From an uncultured Bacteroidota bacterium (GTDB lineage Bacteria > Bacteroidota > Bacteroidia > UKL13-3): a stretch of DNA of 64,000 bases. Shown here piece after piece: positions 9,188 through 17,874 of the stretch; within the stretch, counting starts at the first letter, position 1, and the number at the start of each line of letters is the position of its first letter. The position numbers and the translations under genes were made by a program. Location of the stretch: NCBI GenBank assembly GCA_903850915.1, contig CAINMV010000029.1, positions 186,001 to 250,000 on the forward strand. Direction: 5' to 3'. The notes under the pieces are model-generated. The model did not search any database and was not told the origin of the DNA. It saw nothing but the letters and a program-made list of their open reading frames with translations.

Positions 9188-9601
9188 TTAAATTGTAGCT
9201 ATTACTTTCAATTCAATGGCTATTGGCGTTGGCAAGCAATTTATTTCACAGGTAGTACGGCATGGTAAATTATCTTTAAAATACGTTGCATATACTTTAT
9301 TGTAAGTGGCGAAGTCATCTTTCATGTTCGTCAAAAAAACGGTGACATCCACAATTTTATCCCAGCTGCTTCCTGCATCTTCGAGGATGTATTTTACATT
9401 TCGAAATACGCTGTGGCATTGCGTTTCAATGTCGTAGCCTACAATCTGACCGTTCTCATCCAAATCTACCCCTGGTATTTTCTTCATACCACGTTCTCTG
9501 GGTCCAACACCCGATAAAAAGAGCAAATTTCCAACGCGACGGGCATGAGGATATAAACCTACAGGTTCGGGAGCTTTCGATGAATTAATTTTATCTTCCA
9601 T
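9188..9601 (-). CDS. Rid-family (YjgF/RidA) deaminase-like protein
   Basis: The 137-residue protein has the Rid fold signature: YPHARRVGNLLFLSGVGPRE near residues 18-37, NVKYILEDAGSSWDKIVDVTVFLTNM in the middle and the end CEINCLPTPIAIELKVIA. Rid proteins hydrolyse reactive imines or enamines. The long insertion GVDLDENGQIVGYDIETQCHSVFRNV and the sequence RTTCEINCLPTPIAIE suggest the 2-aminomuconate deaminase-like branch rather than housekeeping RidA. No kynurenine or aromatic degradation genes lie nearby to support that activity. The gene starts 12 bases after the upstream gene's terminator and has its own -7 box ending 4 bases before ATG. Confidence 0.85.
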   Translation of the reverse strand: MEDKINSSKAPEPVGLYPHARRVGNLLFLSGVGPRERGMKKIPGVDLDENGQIVGYDIETQCHSVFRNVKYILEDAGSSWDKIVDVTVFLTNMKDDFATYNKVYATYFKDNLPCRTTCEINCLPTPIAIELKVIATI

Positions 9602-9605
9602 GGTG

Positions 9606-9613
9606 CAAAAATA
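9606..9613 (-). promoter_or_regulatory. -7 box TATTTTTG of the Rid gene, leaderless
   Basis: Read on the minus strand, TATTTTTG fits TAnnTTTG and is followed by CACC and the ATG at 9601. The box abuts the T run of the preceding terminator, so transcription must restart here. A transcript would begin at about the A of ATG. Confidence 0.6.
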
Positions 9614-9643
9614 AAAAAGGCTGCCTTATTCGGGCAGCCTTTT
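9613..9643 (-). terminator. rho-independent terminator of the CX3C lipoprotein gene
   Basis: The stem AAAGGCTGCC/GGCAGCCTTT with a 7-base loop is followed by T residues on the minus strand. It lies 20 bases after the stop codon of the gene at 9664-10197. Confidence 0.85.
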
Positions 9644-9663
9644 AATAAATAATTCTTATAATG

Positions 9664-10197
9664 TTATTTTTTTTCGCAGCACTCTTTTTTAGCACCACAT
9701 GAACTTTTGCATTCGCTCATTGTTAATTCAAATGCTTCGTTCAATGCCTTAACATCTTCTTTTTTCATTGCCATAGCAGTGTTATAGCCTTCTAAAGCTT
9801 TAGTTGCTTCTTCGCCTTTGATTTCACCCTTCATTACTTTTTCTTTCCAAGCATTGAAATCAGCTGTTGCTTTTACTAAGTCTTCTTTAATTGTGTTGAT
9901 GTTTACAACGGCTTGATTCATTCCTTCTTTTGATGCAGTGCACGCCATTTTACAAGAATCTAAAGCAGCTTGCATTTTTTTGTCTTTGCTTTCAGTACTG
10001 CACATTTCATCACACTCCTTTGTTGTTTCAGCAGCTGCAGTCGTCATTTTATCAGACATGCTATTTACATCAGTAACCATTGCCGTCCAATCGGTTTCAA
10101 ATTTTGTGATGTTATCCACTAGTCCTTTGTCAACGCCTCCGCAAGAAGCAATAAAAAAAGCAACGATTGTTGCAACTGATAAAAATTTAACTTTCAT
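9664..10197 (-). CDS. small lipoprotein with repeated CX3C motifs, function unknown
   Basis: A 177-residue predicted lipoprotein: hydrophobic residues 5-17, then IASC with Cys19 as the lipid-bearing residue. The mature part is almost entirely helical and charged. It carries three CX3C motifs (C62-C66, C82-C86, C163-C167) and a C173-C174 pair near the end. The first two motifs are 15 residues apart, as in a twin-CX3C helical hairpin. Such an arrangement could form disulfide-stapled helices or bind metal; neither is shown. It has a complete promoter and its own terminator, so it is a single-gene unit. I do not recognise a named family. Confidence 0.8.
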   Translation of the reverse strand: MKVKFLSVATIVAFFIASCGGVDKGLVDNITKFETDWTAMVTDVNSMSDKMTTAAAETTKECDEMCSTESKDKKMQAALDSCKMACTASKEGMNQAVVNINTIKEDLVKATADFNAWKEKVMKGEIKGEEATKALEGYNTAMAMKKEDVKALNEAFELTMSECKSSCGAKKECCEKK

Positions 10198-10238
10198 GAT
10201 AATGATTGATTTATAATTAATTTAATTGAAATTGGGCG

Positions 10239-10271
10239 CAAATGTACTTGATATAGTTTATTATTTCAAAA
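10239..10271 (-). promoter_or_regulatory. full Bacteroidota promoter (TTG-N20-TACATTTG)
   Basis: On the minus strand TTTTG is followed by 20 bases and TACATTTG, matching the -33/-7 consensus of Bacteroidota. The -7 box ends 41 bases before the ATG at 10197. Confidence 0.75.
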
Positions 10272-10283
10272 TAAATTTTATGC

Positions 10284-10291
10284 TACTTTTG
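10284..10291 (+). promoter_or_regulatory. -7 box TACTTTTG of the 76-residue lipoprotein gene
   Basis: Matches TAnnTTTG, 27 bases before the ATG at 10319. It is divergent from the promoter of the leftward lipoprotein gene. No clear TTG box upstream. Confidence 0.5.
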
Positions 10292-10318
10292 TAATTACAA
10301 CATTTATATTAATTCTTT

Positions 10319-10549
10319 ATGAAACGTTTTCTTATCATTTCGATTTTCGCCCTTGGTGTTTGTTTAGTATCCGCATCATGCAAATTTTATAGCTCTAAAA
10401 ACGATGCTGAGCAAAAAGCAGATTCGTTGGAAAAGCAAACACAACAAGCCATGGATTCAGCGTATGAAGAAAACTTGAAGAAAATGAATGCTGTTCCAGA
10501 TAGCATTATAATTAACGATGCTGAAGCACCAACAAGACAATCCAATTAA
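10319..10549 (+). CDS. small lipoprotein, function unknown
   Basis: A 76-residue predicted lipoprotein. Its signal (MKRFLIISIFALGVCLVSASC) ends in a lipobox-like SASC. The mature part is short, charged and helical (KNDAEQKADSLEKQTQQAMD) and ends in a disordered tail. No family is recognisable. Start ATG at 10319 follows a -7 box by 27 bases. It is convergent with the vWA-like gene, 20 bases away. The signal peptide and the promoter make it a credible gene despite its length. Confidence 0.65.
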   Translation: MKRFLIISIFALGVCLVSASCKFYSSKNDAEQKADSLEKQTQQAMDSAYEENLKKMNAVPDSIIINDAEAPTRQSN

Positions 10550-10569
10550 GTGAATTTTTAGGTAGCTTA

Positions 10570-11904
10570 TTATCGTGTAAGTACAAATTTTTCATCTTTG
10601 AGTAAAAACTTCTGAGCTCCCACACTAAACGTATCGCCATCATTTAGCCGTTGAAGGTTATTAAGGTCTTGATCGATGGTATGCACTGAACCTCCAGTTT
10701 TTCTAGCAATTTCGAGATACTGCGTGTTCACGCCATCTTGAGTGCCGCATAGCAAAACATGTACTGGCTTTTTTATCTTCCATAGCAAGGGAAAGTCTCT
10801 ACAATCGCTAAGGTTATCTGCAATTAATATTGCTTCATTACATTCTTTGCAGTTTTCGAAACCCCGAATAATAGCTTCCATGTTGTTTTCAGGTATGTCA
10901 CCGCCACCATTGCCCTTGTTCATGGTTTTTCGTATCTCTTTAAAGACAAACTCTGGCGACTGGGGTGGTATATAATAAATACCACCTGCACTTCCCATTT
11001 GTTTAGCTATATCAGGTTTATTATCTCCATCATTAAATGCAACAATGGTTTTCACCCGCTTTAAATTGCTATCAATAGAAGTCCATGCTAAAAGCTGCAA
11101 AATATATTGCGTCATACTACCTGTGGCATCGGTAACCATAAGCATTTTATTCCATTTGTTACGTTCAAGTATTTTAAAAATTGTACTATCTGTAAAAAAC
11201 TTTTTGTTGGTCATATAGTACTTAAAAGGATAATCATAAATCACTCTTTTATTATGTACTAGTAAGGTATCGTAAACATTTTTACGTTTGCGATGCCAAA
11301 TGCCTTCTTTTTTATAATGAATTCCTTTTCTACGTTTCCACTCTGCCTTAGGCAGATAATAATGATCCACCATCACCTTTTTCTTCTTTATTTCCTCAAC
11401 CGTATCAACGGGTTCCGGTTTAAAATTAGCATCTAAAAAATCGGCATCCTTTTTAGCGGTTTCTTTCGTTGTTGGTTGTTGAAACAAGATGACGAAGCCA
11501 TGAAATAACTTCTGACACTCTGCTGTATTATGACATCCTGTTTGTGCAATAAACTTCCATTTTACCGCAGTAGAATTAAAAATCTGAGGTGCTATTTTTT
11601 TTAGATTCTCGAGTCGTGTTCTATTTAGCTCTGGCTGATCAAAATTTGTTACTTGACGGAATTCTGAATACACCAAGTTAACCTCATAAACGGCCTTCCC
11701 CTTTAAAGCTTTCGCAACCTGAGGATTCAGAATAGAATCGTCGGCAAAACTCATTCGAAGGATAATATTAGGAATAGATTTGTCAGGTTTCGTGTACACA
11801 TCCACCGTGGACTGCCGCTCACCCATTAGGTAATCAACACTAACCAACTGTGCTTGCAAAAAGCACTGAATAAAGATGAATATTCCAGATATTATAAAAC
11901 GCAT
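10570..11904 (-). CDS. secreted protein with vWA-like MIDAS motif, function unknown
   Basis: The 444-residue protein starts at ATG 11904 (MRFIISGIFIFIQCFLQAQ), a Sec signal peptide; a GTG two codons upstream is less likely. Around residues 255-275 the sequence KMLMVTDATGSMTQYILQ contains D-x-T-G-S, the MIDAS pattern of von Willebrand A domains. Further on, FNDGDN and ENNMEAIIRGFENC followed by AILIADNLSDCRDFPLL agree with the later metal-binding loops of a vWA fold. The N-terminal 180 residues are unassigned. vWA domains bind ligands through a divalent metal; the target is unknown. A -7 box ends 8 bases before the ATG. Confidence 0.7.
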   Translation of the reverse strand: MRFIISGIFIFIQCFLQAQLVSVDYLMGERQSTVDVYTKPDKSIPNIILRMSFADDSILNPQVAKALKGKAVYEVNLVYSEFRQVTNFDQPELNRTRLENLKKIAPQIFNSTAVKWKFIAQTGCHNTAECQKLFHGFVILFQQPTTKETAKKDADFLDANFKPEPVDTVEEIKKKKVMVDHYYLPKAEWKRRKGIHYKKEGIWHRKRKNVYDTLLVHNKRVIYDYPFKYYMTNKKFFTDSTIFKILERNKWNKMLMVTDATGSMTQYILQLLAWTSIDSNLKRVKTIVAFNDGDNKPDIAKQMGSAGGIYYIPPQSPEFVFKEIRKTMNKGNGGGDIPENNMEAIIRGFENCKECNEAILIADNLSDCRDFPLLWKIKKPVHVLLCGTQDGVNTQYLEIARKTGGSVHTIDQDLNNLQRLNDGDTFSVGAQKFLLKDEKFVLTR

Positions 11905-11912
11905 GGACACAA

Positions 11913-11920
11913 CAAATTTA
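11913..11920 (-). promoter_or_regulatory. -7 box TAAATTTG of the vWA-like gene
   Basis: Minus-strand match to TAnnTTTG ending 8 bases before ATG 11904, so the predicted 5' leader is only a few bases. No -33 box was seen. Confidence 0.45.
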
Positions 11921-11948
11921 ATTTAAATGTAATTACCCTTAATTAATT

Positions 11949-13532
11949 CTAGGTTTGAATTACACCAACGTTAAACGGGCGTGCAATTGGTGCATGATTT
12001 GCGGCTTCAATTCCCATACTTATCCAGGTGCGTGTTTCTAATGGATTAATTATTTCATCTACCCACAAATTTGACGCTGCATAATAAGCTGTGGTTTGTT
12101 TTAAATAGCGATCAGAGATTTCGGCCAAAAGCTTATCCTCTTCCTCTTTTGTTGTATCTTTTTTATTGGCTAATTGAATTTGCAATAACGTTTTTGCAGC
12201 TTGAGCACCGCCCATAACGGCTATTTGTGCAGTAGGCCAAGCTACAATTAAACGAGGATCGTAGGCCTTGCCGCACATAGCATAATTGCCTGCTCCATAG
12301 GAATTGCCAACAATAATGGTAAACTTAGGAACCACGGAATTGCTGACGGCATTAACCATCTTTGCACCATCTTTAATGATACCTCCCATCTCACTTTTAC
12401 TTCCTACCATAAAGCCTGTTACATCTTGAATAAAAACTAAAGGTATCTTTTTTTGATTGCAATTTAATATGAAACGTGTTGCTTTATCAGCGCTATCGTT
12501 GTAGATAACACCACCTATTTGAAGTTCGCCTTTGCCATTTTTTACAACCTTGCGATTATTAGCCACAATGCCTACTGCCCAGCCCTCAATTCTTGCATAT
12601 CCGCATAAAATTGTTTTACCATAATCTTCTTTGTATTCATCAAATTCACTATTGTCAACCAAACGAAGAATCACTTCATGCATGTCAAATTGTTTCGATC
12701 TATCGGCAGTAACAATTTCAAAAAGATCAATTGGATTTTTTATTGGCGCCAATGCAGGCGCACGATTAAATCCGGCTTTATCGTAGTCACCTATTTTATC
12801 CATGATGCTTCTAATTCTATCCAACGCAGCAGCATCATTAGGCATTTTATAATCTGTAACGCCGCTAATTTCGCAGTGTGTTGTGGCTCCTCCTAAGGTT
12901 TCGTTATCTACATCTTCACCAATAGCCGCTTTTACTAGATAAGACCCAGCTAAAAAAATGCTGCCTGTTTTATCTACAATCATCGCCTCATCGCTCATAA
13001 TCGGTAAATATGCCCCACCAGCGACACAGCTTCCCATTACTGCAGCAATCTGGGTAATACCAAGGCTACTCATCTGAGCGTTATTGCGAAAGATACGTCC
13101 AAAGTGCTCTTTATCCGGAAATATTTCATCCTGCATTGGGAGATAAACACCGGCACTATCCACCAAATAAATAATAGGCAAACGGTTTTCAAGTGCGATC
13201 TCTTGAGCACGAAGGTTCTTCTTACATGCCATTGGAAACCAAGCCCCTGCTTTCACCGTAGCATCATTGGCTACAACGATGCACTGCTTGCCACTTACAT
13301 AACCAATTTTAACGATGACACCAGCAGCCGGACATCCGCCTTCCTTTTCATACATTTCATACGCAGCAAAAGAACCAATTTCAACACTTGGCTTGTCTTT
13401 ATCTAAAAGATAAGCTACTCTTTCGCGTGCCAACATTTTGCCCTTCTCTTTTTGTTTGGCAGCAGCTTTTGCCCCACCACCTTGATGAATTACTTCAAGT
13501 TTATTGTTAAGGTCTTCGATGAAATTTATCAT
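11949..13532 (-). CDS. acyl-CoA carboxylase beta subunit, methylcrotonyl-CoA type
   Basis: This 527-residue carboxyltransferase transfers CO2 from carboxybiotin to an acyl-CoA. The sequence follows the methylcrotonyl-CoA carboxylase beta subunit closely: GKMLARERVAYLLD, then DEIFPDKEHFGRIFRNNAQMSS and VMGSCVAGGAYLPIMSDEA near residues 165-185, GGATTHCEISGV, and the acyl-CoA site FIQDVTGFMVGSKSE and GNSYGAGNYAMCGKAYDPR. Leucine/isovalerate breakdown is the expected pathway, but a propionyl- or geranyl-CoA enzyme cannot be excluded. The biotin-carrying alpha subunit is not adjacent. ATG 13532 is preceded by a -7 box by only 4 bases. Confidence 0.88.
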   Translation of the reverse strand: MINFIEDLNNKLEVIHQGGGAKAAAKQKEKGKMLARERVAYLLDKDKPSVEIGSFAAYEMYEKEGGCPAAGVIVKIGYVSGKQCIVVANDATVKAGAWFPMACKKNLRAQEIALENRLPIIYLVDSAGVYLPMQDEIFPDKEHFGRIFRNNAQMSSLGITQIAAVMGSCVAGGAYLPIMSDEAMIVDKTGSIFLAGSYLVKAAIGEDVDNETLGGATTHCEISGVTDYKMPNDAAALDRIRSIMDKIGDYDKAGFNRAPALAPIKNPIDLFEIVTADRSKQFDMHEVILRLVDNSEFDEYKEDYGKTILCGYARIEGWAVGIVANNRKVVKNGKGELQIGGVIYNDSADKATRFILNCNQKKIPLVFIQDVTGFMVGSKSEMGGIIKDGAKMVNAVSNSVVPKFTIIVGNSYGAGNYAMCGKAYDPRLIVAWPTAQIAVMGGAQAAKTLLQIQLANKKDTTKEEEDKLLAEISDRYLKQTTAYYAASNLWVDEIINPLETRTWISMGIEAANHAPIARPFNVGVIQT

Positions 13533-13536
13533 GCGG

Positions 13537-13544
13537 CAAATATA
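13537..13544 (-). promoter_or_regulatory. -7 box TATATTTG of the carboxylase gene, leaderless
   Basis: On the minus strand TATATTTG is followed by CCGC and ATG. Transcription should begin at about the start codon. No TTG box at the usual distance. Confidence 0.55.
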
Positions 13545-13669
13545 ACGAGGATTTGCCTGATTTAAAGATGCTCAAAATCAGGTTTGTAAAAAATGATGTT
13601 CTGGATTTTATTTATCATATTTCATTGTATAATCAGCACGAAAAAAGTTTGGAGTTGAAATAAAAGAAG

Positions 13670-13701
13670 CAAAAAAAAAAGCACCTCTTTACCGAGATGC
13701 T
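13670..13701 (-). terminator. terminator of the actABCDEF operon
   Basis: On the minus strand an 8-bp stem (AGCATCTC/GAGGTGCT, one G-T pair, loop GGTAAA) is followed by ten T. It lies 21 bases past the actF stop and works only in the minus direction. Confidence 0.8.
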
Positions 13702-13722
13702 TTATATTTTGTTAAACTATTA

Positions 13723-15066
13723 TTATACTCCTACATCATGAAGGACACTTTCTTTTATGTATGGGTGATTCACTGGTGTTAAGTTTGCTTTTGTAAGCGA
13801 ACGGAAAACAACATGCAAGAAGATACCGAAAAATAAGAATATTGCTCCAAATTCCATGGCTCCAAAAATTGAACCATAATCACCTGTTACGCCTGGCATT
13901 ATCATAAGATATAGATCATTCCATTTTCCAATTAATATTGCAGCTGCAGCTAAAATAATAGTATTTGGATTACGTTTGTTGTTACGTGTCATTAATATTA
14001 AAAACGGTGCAACAAAATTTAATAACAAATTTGTAATGAAATATGGCATATAATGGCTTGTCCAACGAGCATTATAGTAGGTTACCTCTTCTGAAAAATT
14101 GGCATACCAGATTAATAAAAATTGGGCCAACCAGATATATGTCCAGAATACGGTGAAGGCAAACATAAATTTACCTAAATCATGCTTATGCTCATCATTA
14201 ACATGTTTATAATAACCCTGAGCTTTAAGGTAGATTAACAGCAAGTGAATGGATGACAATGTACTAACCCAAAGCACTGCAAAGTTGTAAATGGAGAATA
14301 TTGTTGAGAACCAATGAGCATCAATACTCATTATTACCAACCAAGCTGTGATAGAGAAGGTAAAGCCAAAAAAGAAAATCCAAAATGCAGAAATACCAAT
14401 ACTTTTATTGAACCATTTATCATTCATAATATCTCCCTTCGCATTTACATTCGGATTATCATTGTCTTCGGCAATACTGAAGGCACGCAACTTACGTTGC
14501 ACATAATACCAAATTGCAAAGAAGAACGGTAAACCAGCACAATAGAACAATGGATTTAAGAAAGCCTTTTTGCCATTCAAGATTTTGTCGGTATCCATAA
14601 TTCCAGGAGTACTCCAGTGGTAGTAATGGCTTCCAAGCACACCCCAAACACCTCCAATAAGAACTACGAATAATCCGCCTAATGGCAGATATGTTGCCAT
14701 CGCTTCAGGGATTCTTTTAAACCCAACATGCCAGCCAGCATTTGCAACATTTTTCACTGCTACGAAGAATAAACCTCCACTGCCTAAAAGGAAAGTAAAA
14801 TACGCTCCAAGTAACAAATTGGCCCAAAGACGTTTTGTTACCAAGTCGCCATGTTCCCCTTCTGCAGCTCCACCTTCGTGTGACGACAAGACCTGTTCGG
14901 TTATTTCTGAAGCATTCGATGCTGGCGCATTGCTTTTTTCCATGAAGTAACCAGCAGCTAAAAGAACGATACCTAAAACAATTAAAATGTAGGTGAACAT
15001 TTTTTGTTTCGAGGTAAACTCAAACTGCTGGTTTGTAATTTCAATATTGTGGTTTCCGTGTGCCAT
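13723..15066 (-). CDS. actF: alternative complex III subunit ActF
   Basis: A 447-residue polytopic membrane protein, last gene of the act operon. It has about ten hydrophobic segments, a histidine-rich start (MAHGNHNIEIT) and regions such as DAHWFSTIFSIYNFAVLW and HDLGKFMFAFTVFWTYIWLAQFLLIWYAN that are typical of ActF, a paralogue of the NrfD-like ActC. Alternative complex III oxidises menaquinol and reduces cytochrome c or a coupled oxidase; ActF belongs to its membrane part, and a contribution to proton translocation has been proposed from structures. No cytochrome oxidase gene follows; the operon ends at a terminator here. Confidence 0.93.
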   Translation of the reverse strand: MAHGNHNIEITNQQFEFTSKQKMFTYILIVLGIVLLAAGYFMEKSNAPASNASEITEQVLSSHEGGAAEGEHGDLVTKRLWANLLLGAYFTFLLGSGGLFFVAVKNVANAGWHVGFKRIPEAMATYLPLGGLFVVLIGGVWGVLGSHYYHWSTPGIMDTDKILNGKKAFLNPLFYCAGLPFFFAIWYYVQRKLRAFSIAEDNDNPNVNAKGDIMNDKWFNKSIGISAFWIFFFGFTFSITAWLVIMSIDAHWFSTIFSIYNFAVLWVSTLSSIHLLLIYLKAQGYYKHVNDEHKHDLGKFMFAFTVFWTYIWLAQFLLIWYANFSEEVTYYNARWTSHYMPYFITNLLLNFVAPFLILMTRNNKRNPNTIILAAAAILIGKWNDLYLMIMPGVTGDYGSIFGAMEFGAIFLFFGIFLHVVFRSLTKANLTPVNHPYIKESVLHDVGV

Positions 15067-15139
15067 GTATTGTATTTTGCTTTGAAATTAATTTACTAAA
15101 TATTTACTTTAACCTTAACTAGGTAAGTGAAATATTGTA

Positions 15140-15778
15140 TTATTTTTTATAAAAATCTAAATATCCTTCTTCTTTTAAATCTAACTTAGCGGCTGAGCTA
15201 TCCCCTTGGTGTGCAAGATAATTTACGTAGTGAATTACCTTCCAACGCTCGTCTGGTGATAAATTAGGGCCGTAAGGTCCCATATTATTCTTACCAAATG
15301 TGATCGAGAAATATTTACCACCGTCAGACAAATTTTTAATTTGGTCCGTTTGGTATGCCGGTGGAGGCGGAAATTTATCATCTTTTACTATTGTTCCATC
15401 TCCTTTTCCGGCAGGTCCATGGCAAACGATACAATTGATATCAAAAAGTCGTTTTCCTTCTTGTATATTCTCCAAAGTTGCTGGAATGTTATCAGGACAG
15501 ATTACATCTTTTTTTGCACGCTCGTAATCGGCAGTGGTGTTTTCGTAGGGGAAATAATAGTCGAGCTTACCACGAGCGATGGTATTCTTTACAGGATTCC
15601 ACATGTGTTTGTAGGCATTGGCTGTATCCTTAGCCAACATACGGTAGGCTTCAGGACCTTTTGCATAATACATATCAGGAGCATATTCCCAACCCGGAAA
15701 ATTACCCCCACTTTGAGTACACGCTGCAAAAGACGCAGCTGCTATAACCCCAAGAAATATTTTAATTTTACTATACAT
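15140..15778 (-). CDS. actE: alternative complex III monohaem cytochrome subunit ActE
   Basis: A 212-residue lipoprotein cytochrome. The signal MYSKIKIFLGVIAAASFAAC ends with a lipobox cysteine. The single haem motif CIVCH lies near residue 115 in the stretch LFDINCIVCHGPAGKGDG, and a methionine later in GKNNMGPYGPNLSPDERW is the likely sixth ligand. In the complex it takes electrons from ActA/ActB towards the acceptor. It sits in operon order between actD and actF, with 50 and 73 bases of spacing. Confidence 0.93.
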   Translation of the reverse strand: MYSKIKIFLGVIAAASFAACTQSGGNFPGWEYAPDMYYAKGPEAYRMLAKDTANAYKHMWNPVKNTIARGKLDYYFPYENTTADYERAKKDVICPDNIPATLENIQEGKRLFDINCIVCHGPAGKGDGTIVKDDKFPPPPAYQTDQIKNLSDGGKYFSITFGKNNMGPYGPNLSPDERWKVIHYVNYLAHQGDSSAAKLDLKEEGYLDFYKK

Positions 15779-15828
15779 CTAATTTGTTTATTAATGCTTG
15801 ATTGTATTCCTTTTTCCTCGTTGATTTG

Positions 15829-16371
15829 TTATTTGGCACCTGCAATCATTTCTACTTGCTTCACATCAAAAGCACCATGTTTTTTCATAAGTCCGGTTAC
15901 CTCTTCGATATTTAAACCTTTGCTTTCCATATCGAAACACATCACAAAATGATCATCTGATTGGCGCGCTTCGAAAACAGTTTCACGAACACCATGTAAA
16001 ATACGAGCACGTAAGAAAAAGGTAATTCCCATTCCGTAAGCTGTGCATAATACAGTTAACTCAAAACAAACAGGAACAAAGGTAGGAACAGCCAATTGCG
16101 CAGGCTTACCCCCAATATTCATGGGCCAATCAAAAACGTTGGTATAATATTGTAAAGACAATGCCAAGGTAAAACCGGTGAGTCCCATCAGAAATGCAAC
16201 CAAAGCCAAGCGTGAACGCTTTACCTTCATGGCCCTATCCAACCCGTGAACAGCAAATGGAGTAAAGCAATCTAGAATTTGATTTCTAGTAGCACTTACT
16301 GAATATGCTGCATTTAAAATGTCATCCGGATGATTGAATACTCCGTATAAAAACTTTCTATTTCTTCTCAT
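15829..16371 (-). CDS. actD: alternative complex III subunit ActD (DUF3341)
   Basis: The 180-residue protein matches ActD/DUF3341. It has a soluble N terminus (FLYGVFNHPDDILNAAYSV), then two transmembrane helices around residues 55-75 and 95-115 separated by a loop containing WPMNIGGKPAQ, then a soluble C-terminal domain. ActD packs against the membrane subunits and has no redox cofactor in known structures. Its position between actC and actE is standard. Confidence 0.93.
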   Translation of the reverse strand: MRRNRKFLYGVFNHPDDILNAAYSVSATRNQILDCFTPFAVHGLDRAMKVKRSRLALVAFLMGLTGFTLALSLQYYTNVFDWPMNIGGKPAQLAVPTFVPVCFELTVLCTAYGMGITFFLRARILHGVRETVFEARQSDDHFVMCFDMESKGLNIEEVTGLMKKHGAFDVKQVEMIAGAK

Positions 16372-16410
16372 ACTTTATGAGTTAAATGGTTAATTATTTT
16401 TTGAATTTTA

Positions 16411-17796
16411 TTAATGTGTTGCAACTGCTTCGTGTATTTCATGTTTTTCCGGACGCTCAGGATAAGGCATGATCGATTTCACCTCCGCTATAGCAATTAC
16501 TGGTAAGAATTTGCTAAACAAGAAATAGAATGTAAAGAAGATACCTATTGTTCCAGCAAAAATTCCAATTTCAGTAATTGTTGGAGAGTAATCAATCCAA
16601 CTAGATGGCAAGTAATCACGGTGTAATGAGGTAACGATAATCACAAAACGTTCGAACCACATACCTACGTTTACTACAGCGGATAACATAAATACAAACC
16701 ATGGTGTAGTGCGCGCCCATTTGCTCCAAAATACCTGAGGGGCAACTACATTACATGTCATCATACTCCAATATGCCCACCAATATGGACCCGTAGCACG
16801 ATTGATAAATGCATATTGCTCATATTCAACTCCTGAATACCAAGCTACAAAGAATTCTGTTATATAAGCTAAACCTACCATTGAACCTGTGAGCATCAAT
16901 ATCTTACACATTGCTTCAATATGACCTAAGGTTATGTAATTTTGATAGTTCATTACTTTACGAGCCACCAACAACAACGTTAAAACCATACCAAAACCAG
17001 AGAAGATTGCACCAGCAACAAAGTAAGGAGGGAAAATTGTAGTATGCCATCCTGGTACCACTGAAGTCGCAAAGTCGAAAGATACAATGGTATGCACTGA
17101 CAATACCAATGGTGTTGATATACCCGCTAAAATTAAACAAACCAATTCATAACGAGCCCAGTTGCGAACACTTCCATTCCAACCCATAGCAAAAATTCCA
17201 TATATCTTCTTAGCACGTCCTTTGGCTCTGTCACGCACGGTAGCGATATCTGGTATTAAACCAATATACCAAAACAACAATGAAACTGAAAAATATGTTG
17301 AAATCGCAAATACGTCCCATAATAATGGTGAGTTGAAGTTAACCCATAAGGATCCAAACGCATTTGGTAATGGCAATACGAAATAAGCCAACCAAACACG
17401 ACCCATGTGGAAAATTGGGAATAAACCAGCGCAAATTACCGCGAAAATGGTCATGGCCTCAGCCGAACGATTTACTCCAGTACGCCATTTTTGACGGAAC
17501 AACAATAAAATCGCAGAAATTAAAGTTCCAGCATGACCAATACCGATCCACCAAACGAAATTGGTGATATCCCAAGCCCAGCCAACCGTTTTGTTAATAC
17601 CCCATACTCCTATCCCTACAAATGAGGTATAGGCTATACTAAATACGCCAACACATGCTAAAATAGCGGAAAGGGTAAAGCCGATTTTCCAGGCACGGGT
17701 GGGTTTGTTTTCAATCGGACGACAAATATCTTCAGTGATATTATGATAGGTTCTGCCGCCGGTTACAAGGGGTTCTCTTATTGGTGATTCGTACAT
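16411..17796 (-). CDS. actC: alternative complex III quinol-binding subunit ActC (NrfD family)
   Basis: A 461-residue polytopic membrane protein of the NrfD/PsrC family with about ten helices. Recognisable parts are [27 protein letters not shown] near residues 70-96, [20 protein letters not shown] and YVLPLP-like loops. ActC carries the menaquinol oxidation site facing the ActB Fe-S domain. The start [14 protein letters not shown] and the 78-base spacing from actB fit the family. Confidence 0.95.
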   Translation of the reverse strand: MYESPIREPLVTGGRTYHNITEDICRPIENKPTRAWKIGFTLSAILACVGVFSIAYTSFVGIGVWGINKTVGWAWDITNFVWWIGIGHAGTLISAILLLFRQKWRTGVNRSAEAMTIFAVICAGLFPIFHMGRVWLAYFVLPLPNAFGSLWVNFNSPLLWDVFAISTYFSVSLLFWYIGLIPDIATVRDRAKGRAKKIYGIFAMGWNGSVRNWARYELVCLILAGISTPLVLSVHTIVSFDFATSVVPGWHTTIFPPYFVAGAIFSGFGMVLTLLLVARKVMNYQNYITLGHIEAMCKILMLTGSMVGLAYITEFFVAWYSGVEYEQYAFINRATGPYWWAYWSMMTCNVVAPQVFWSKWARTTPWFVFMLSAVVNVGMWFERFVIIVTSLHRDYLPSSWIDYSPTITEIGIFAGTIGIFFTFYFLFSKFLPVIAIAEVKSIMPYPERPEKHEIHEAVATH

Positions 17797-17874
17797 GATT
17801 TATTACTATTCTAATTAATCTGAAATCTAATCTGTATAAACTTTATTTCTTAAATGCTTTATTTAAAATGCGAA

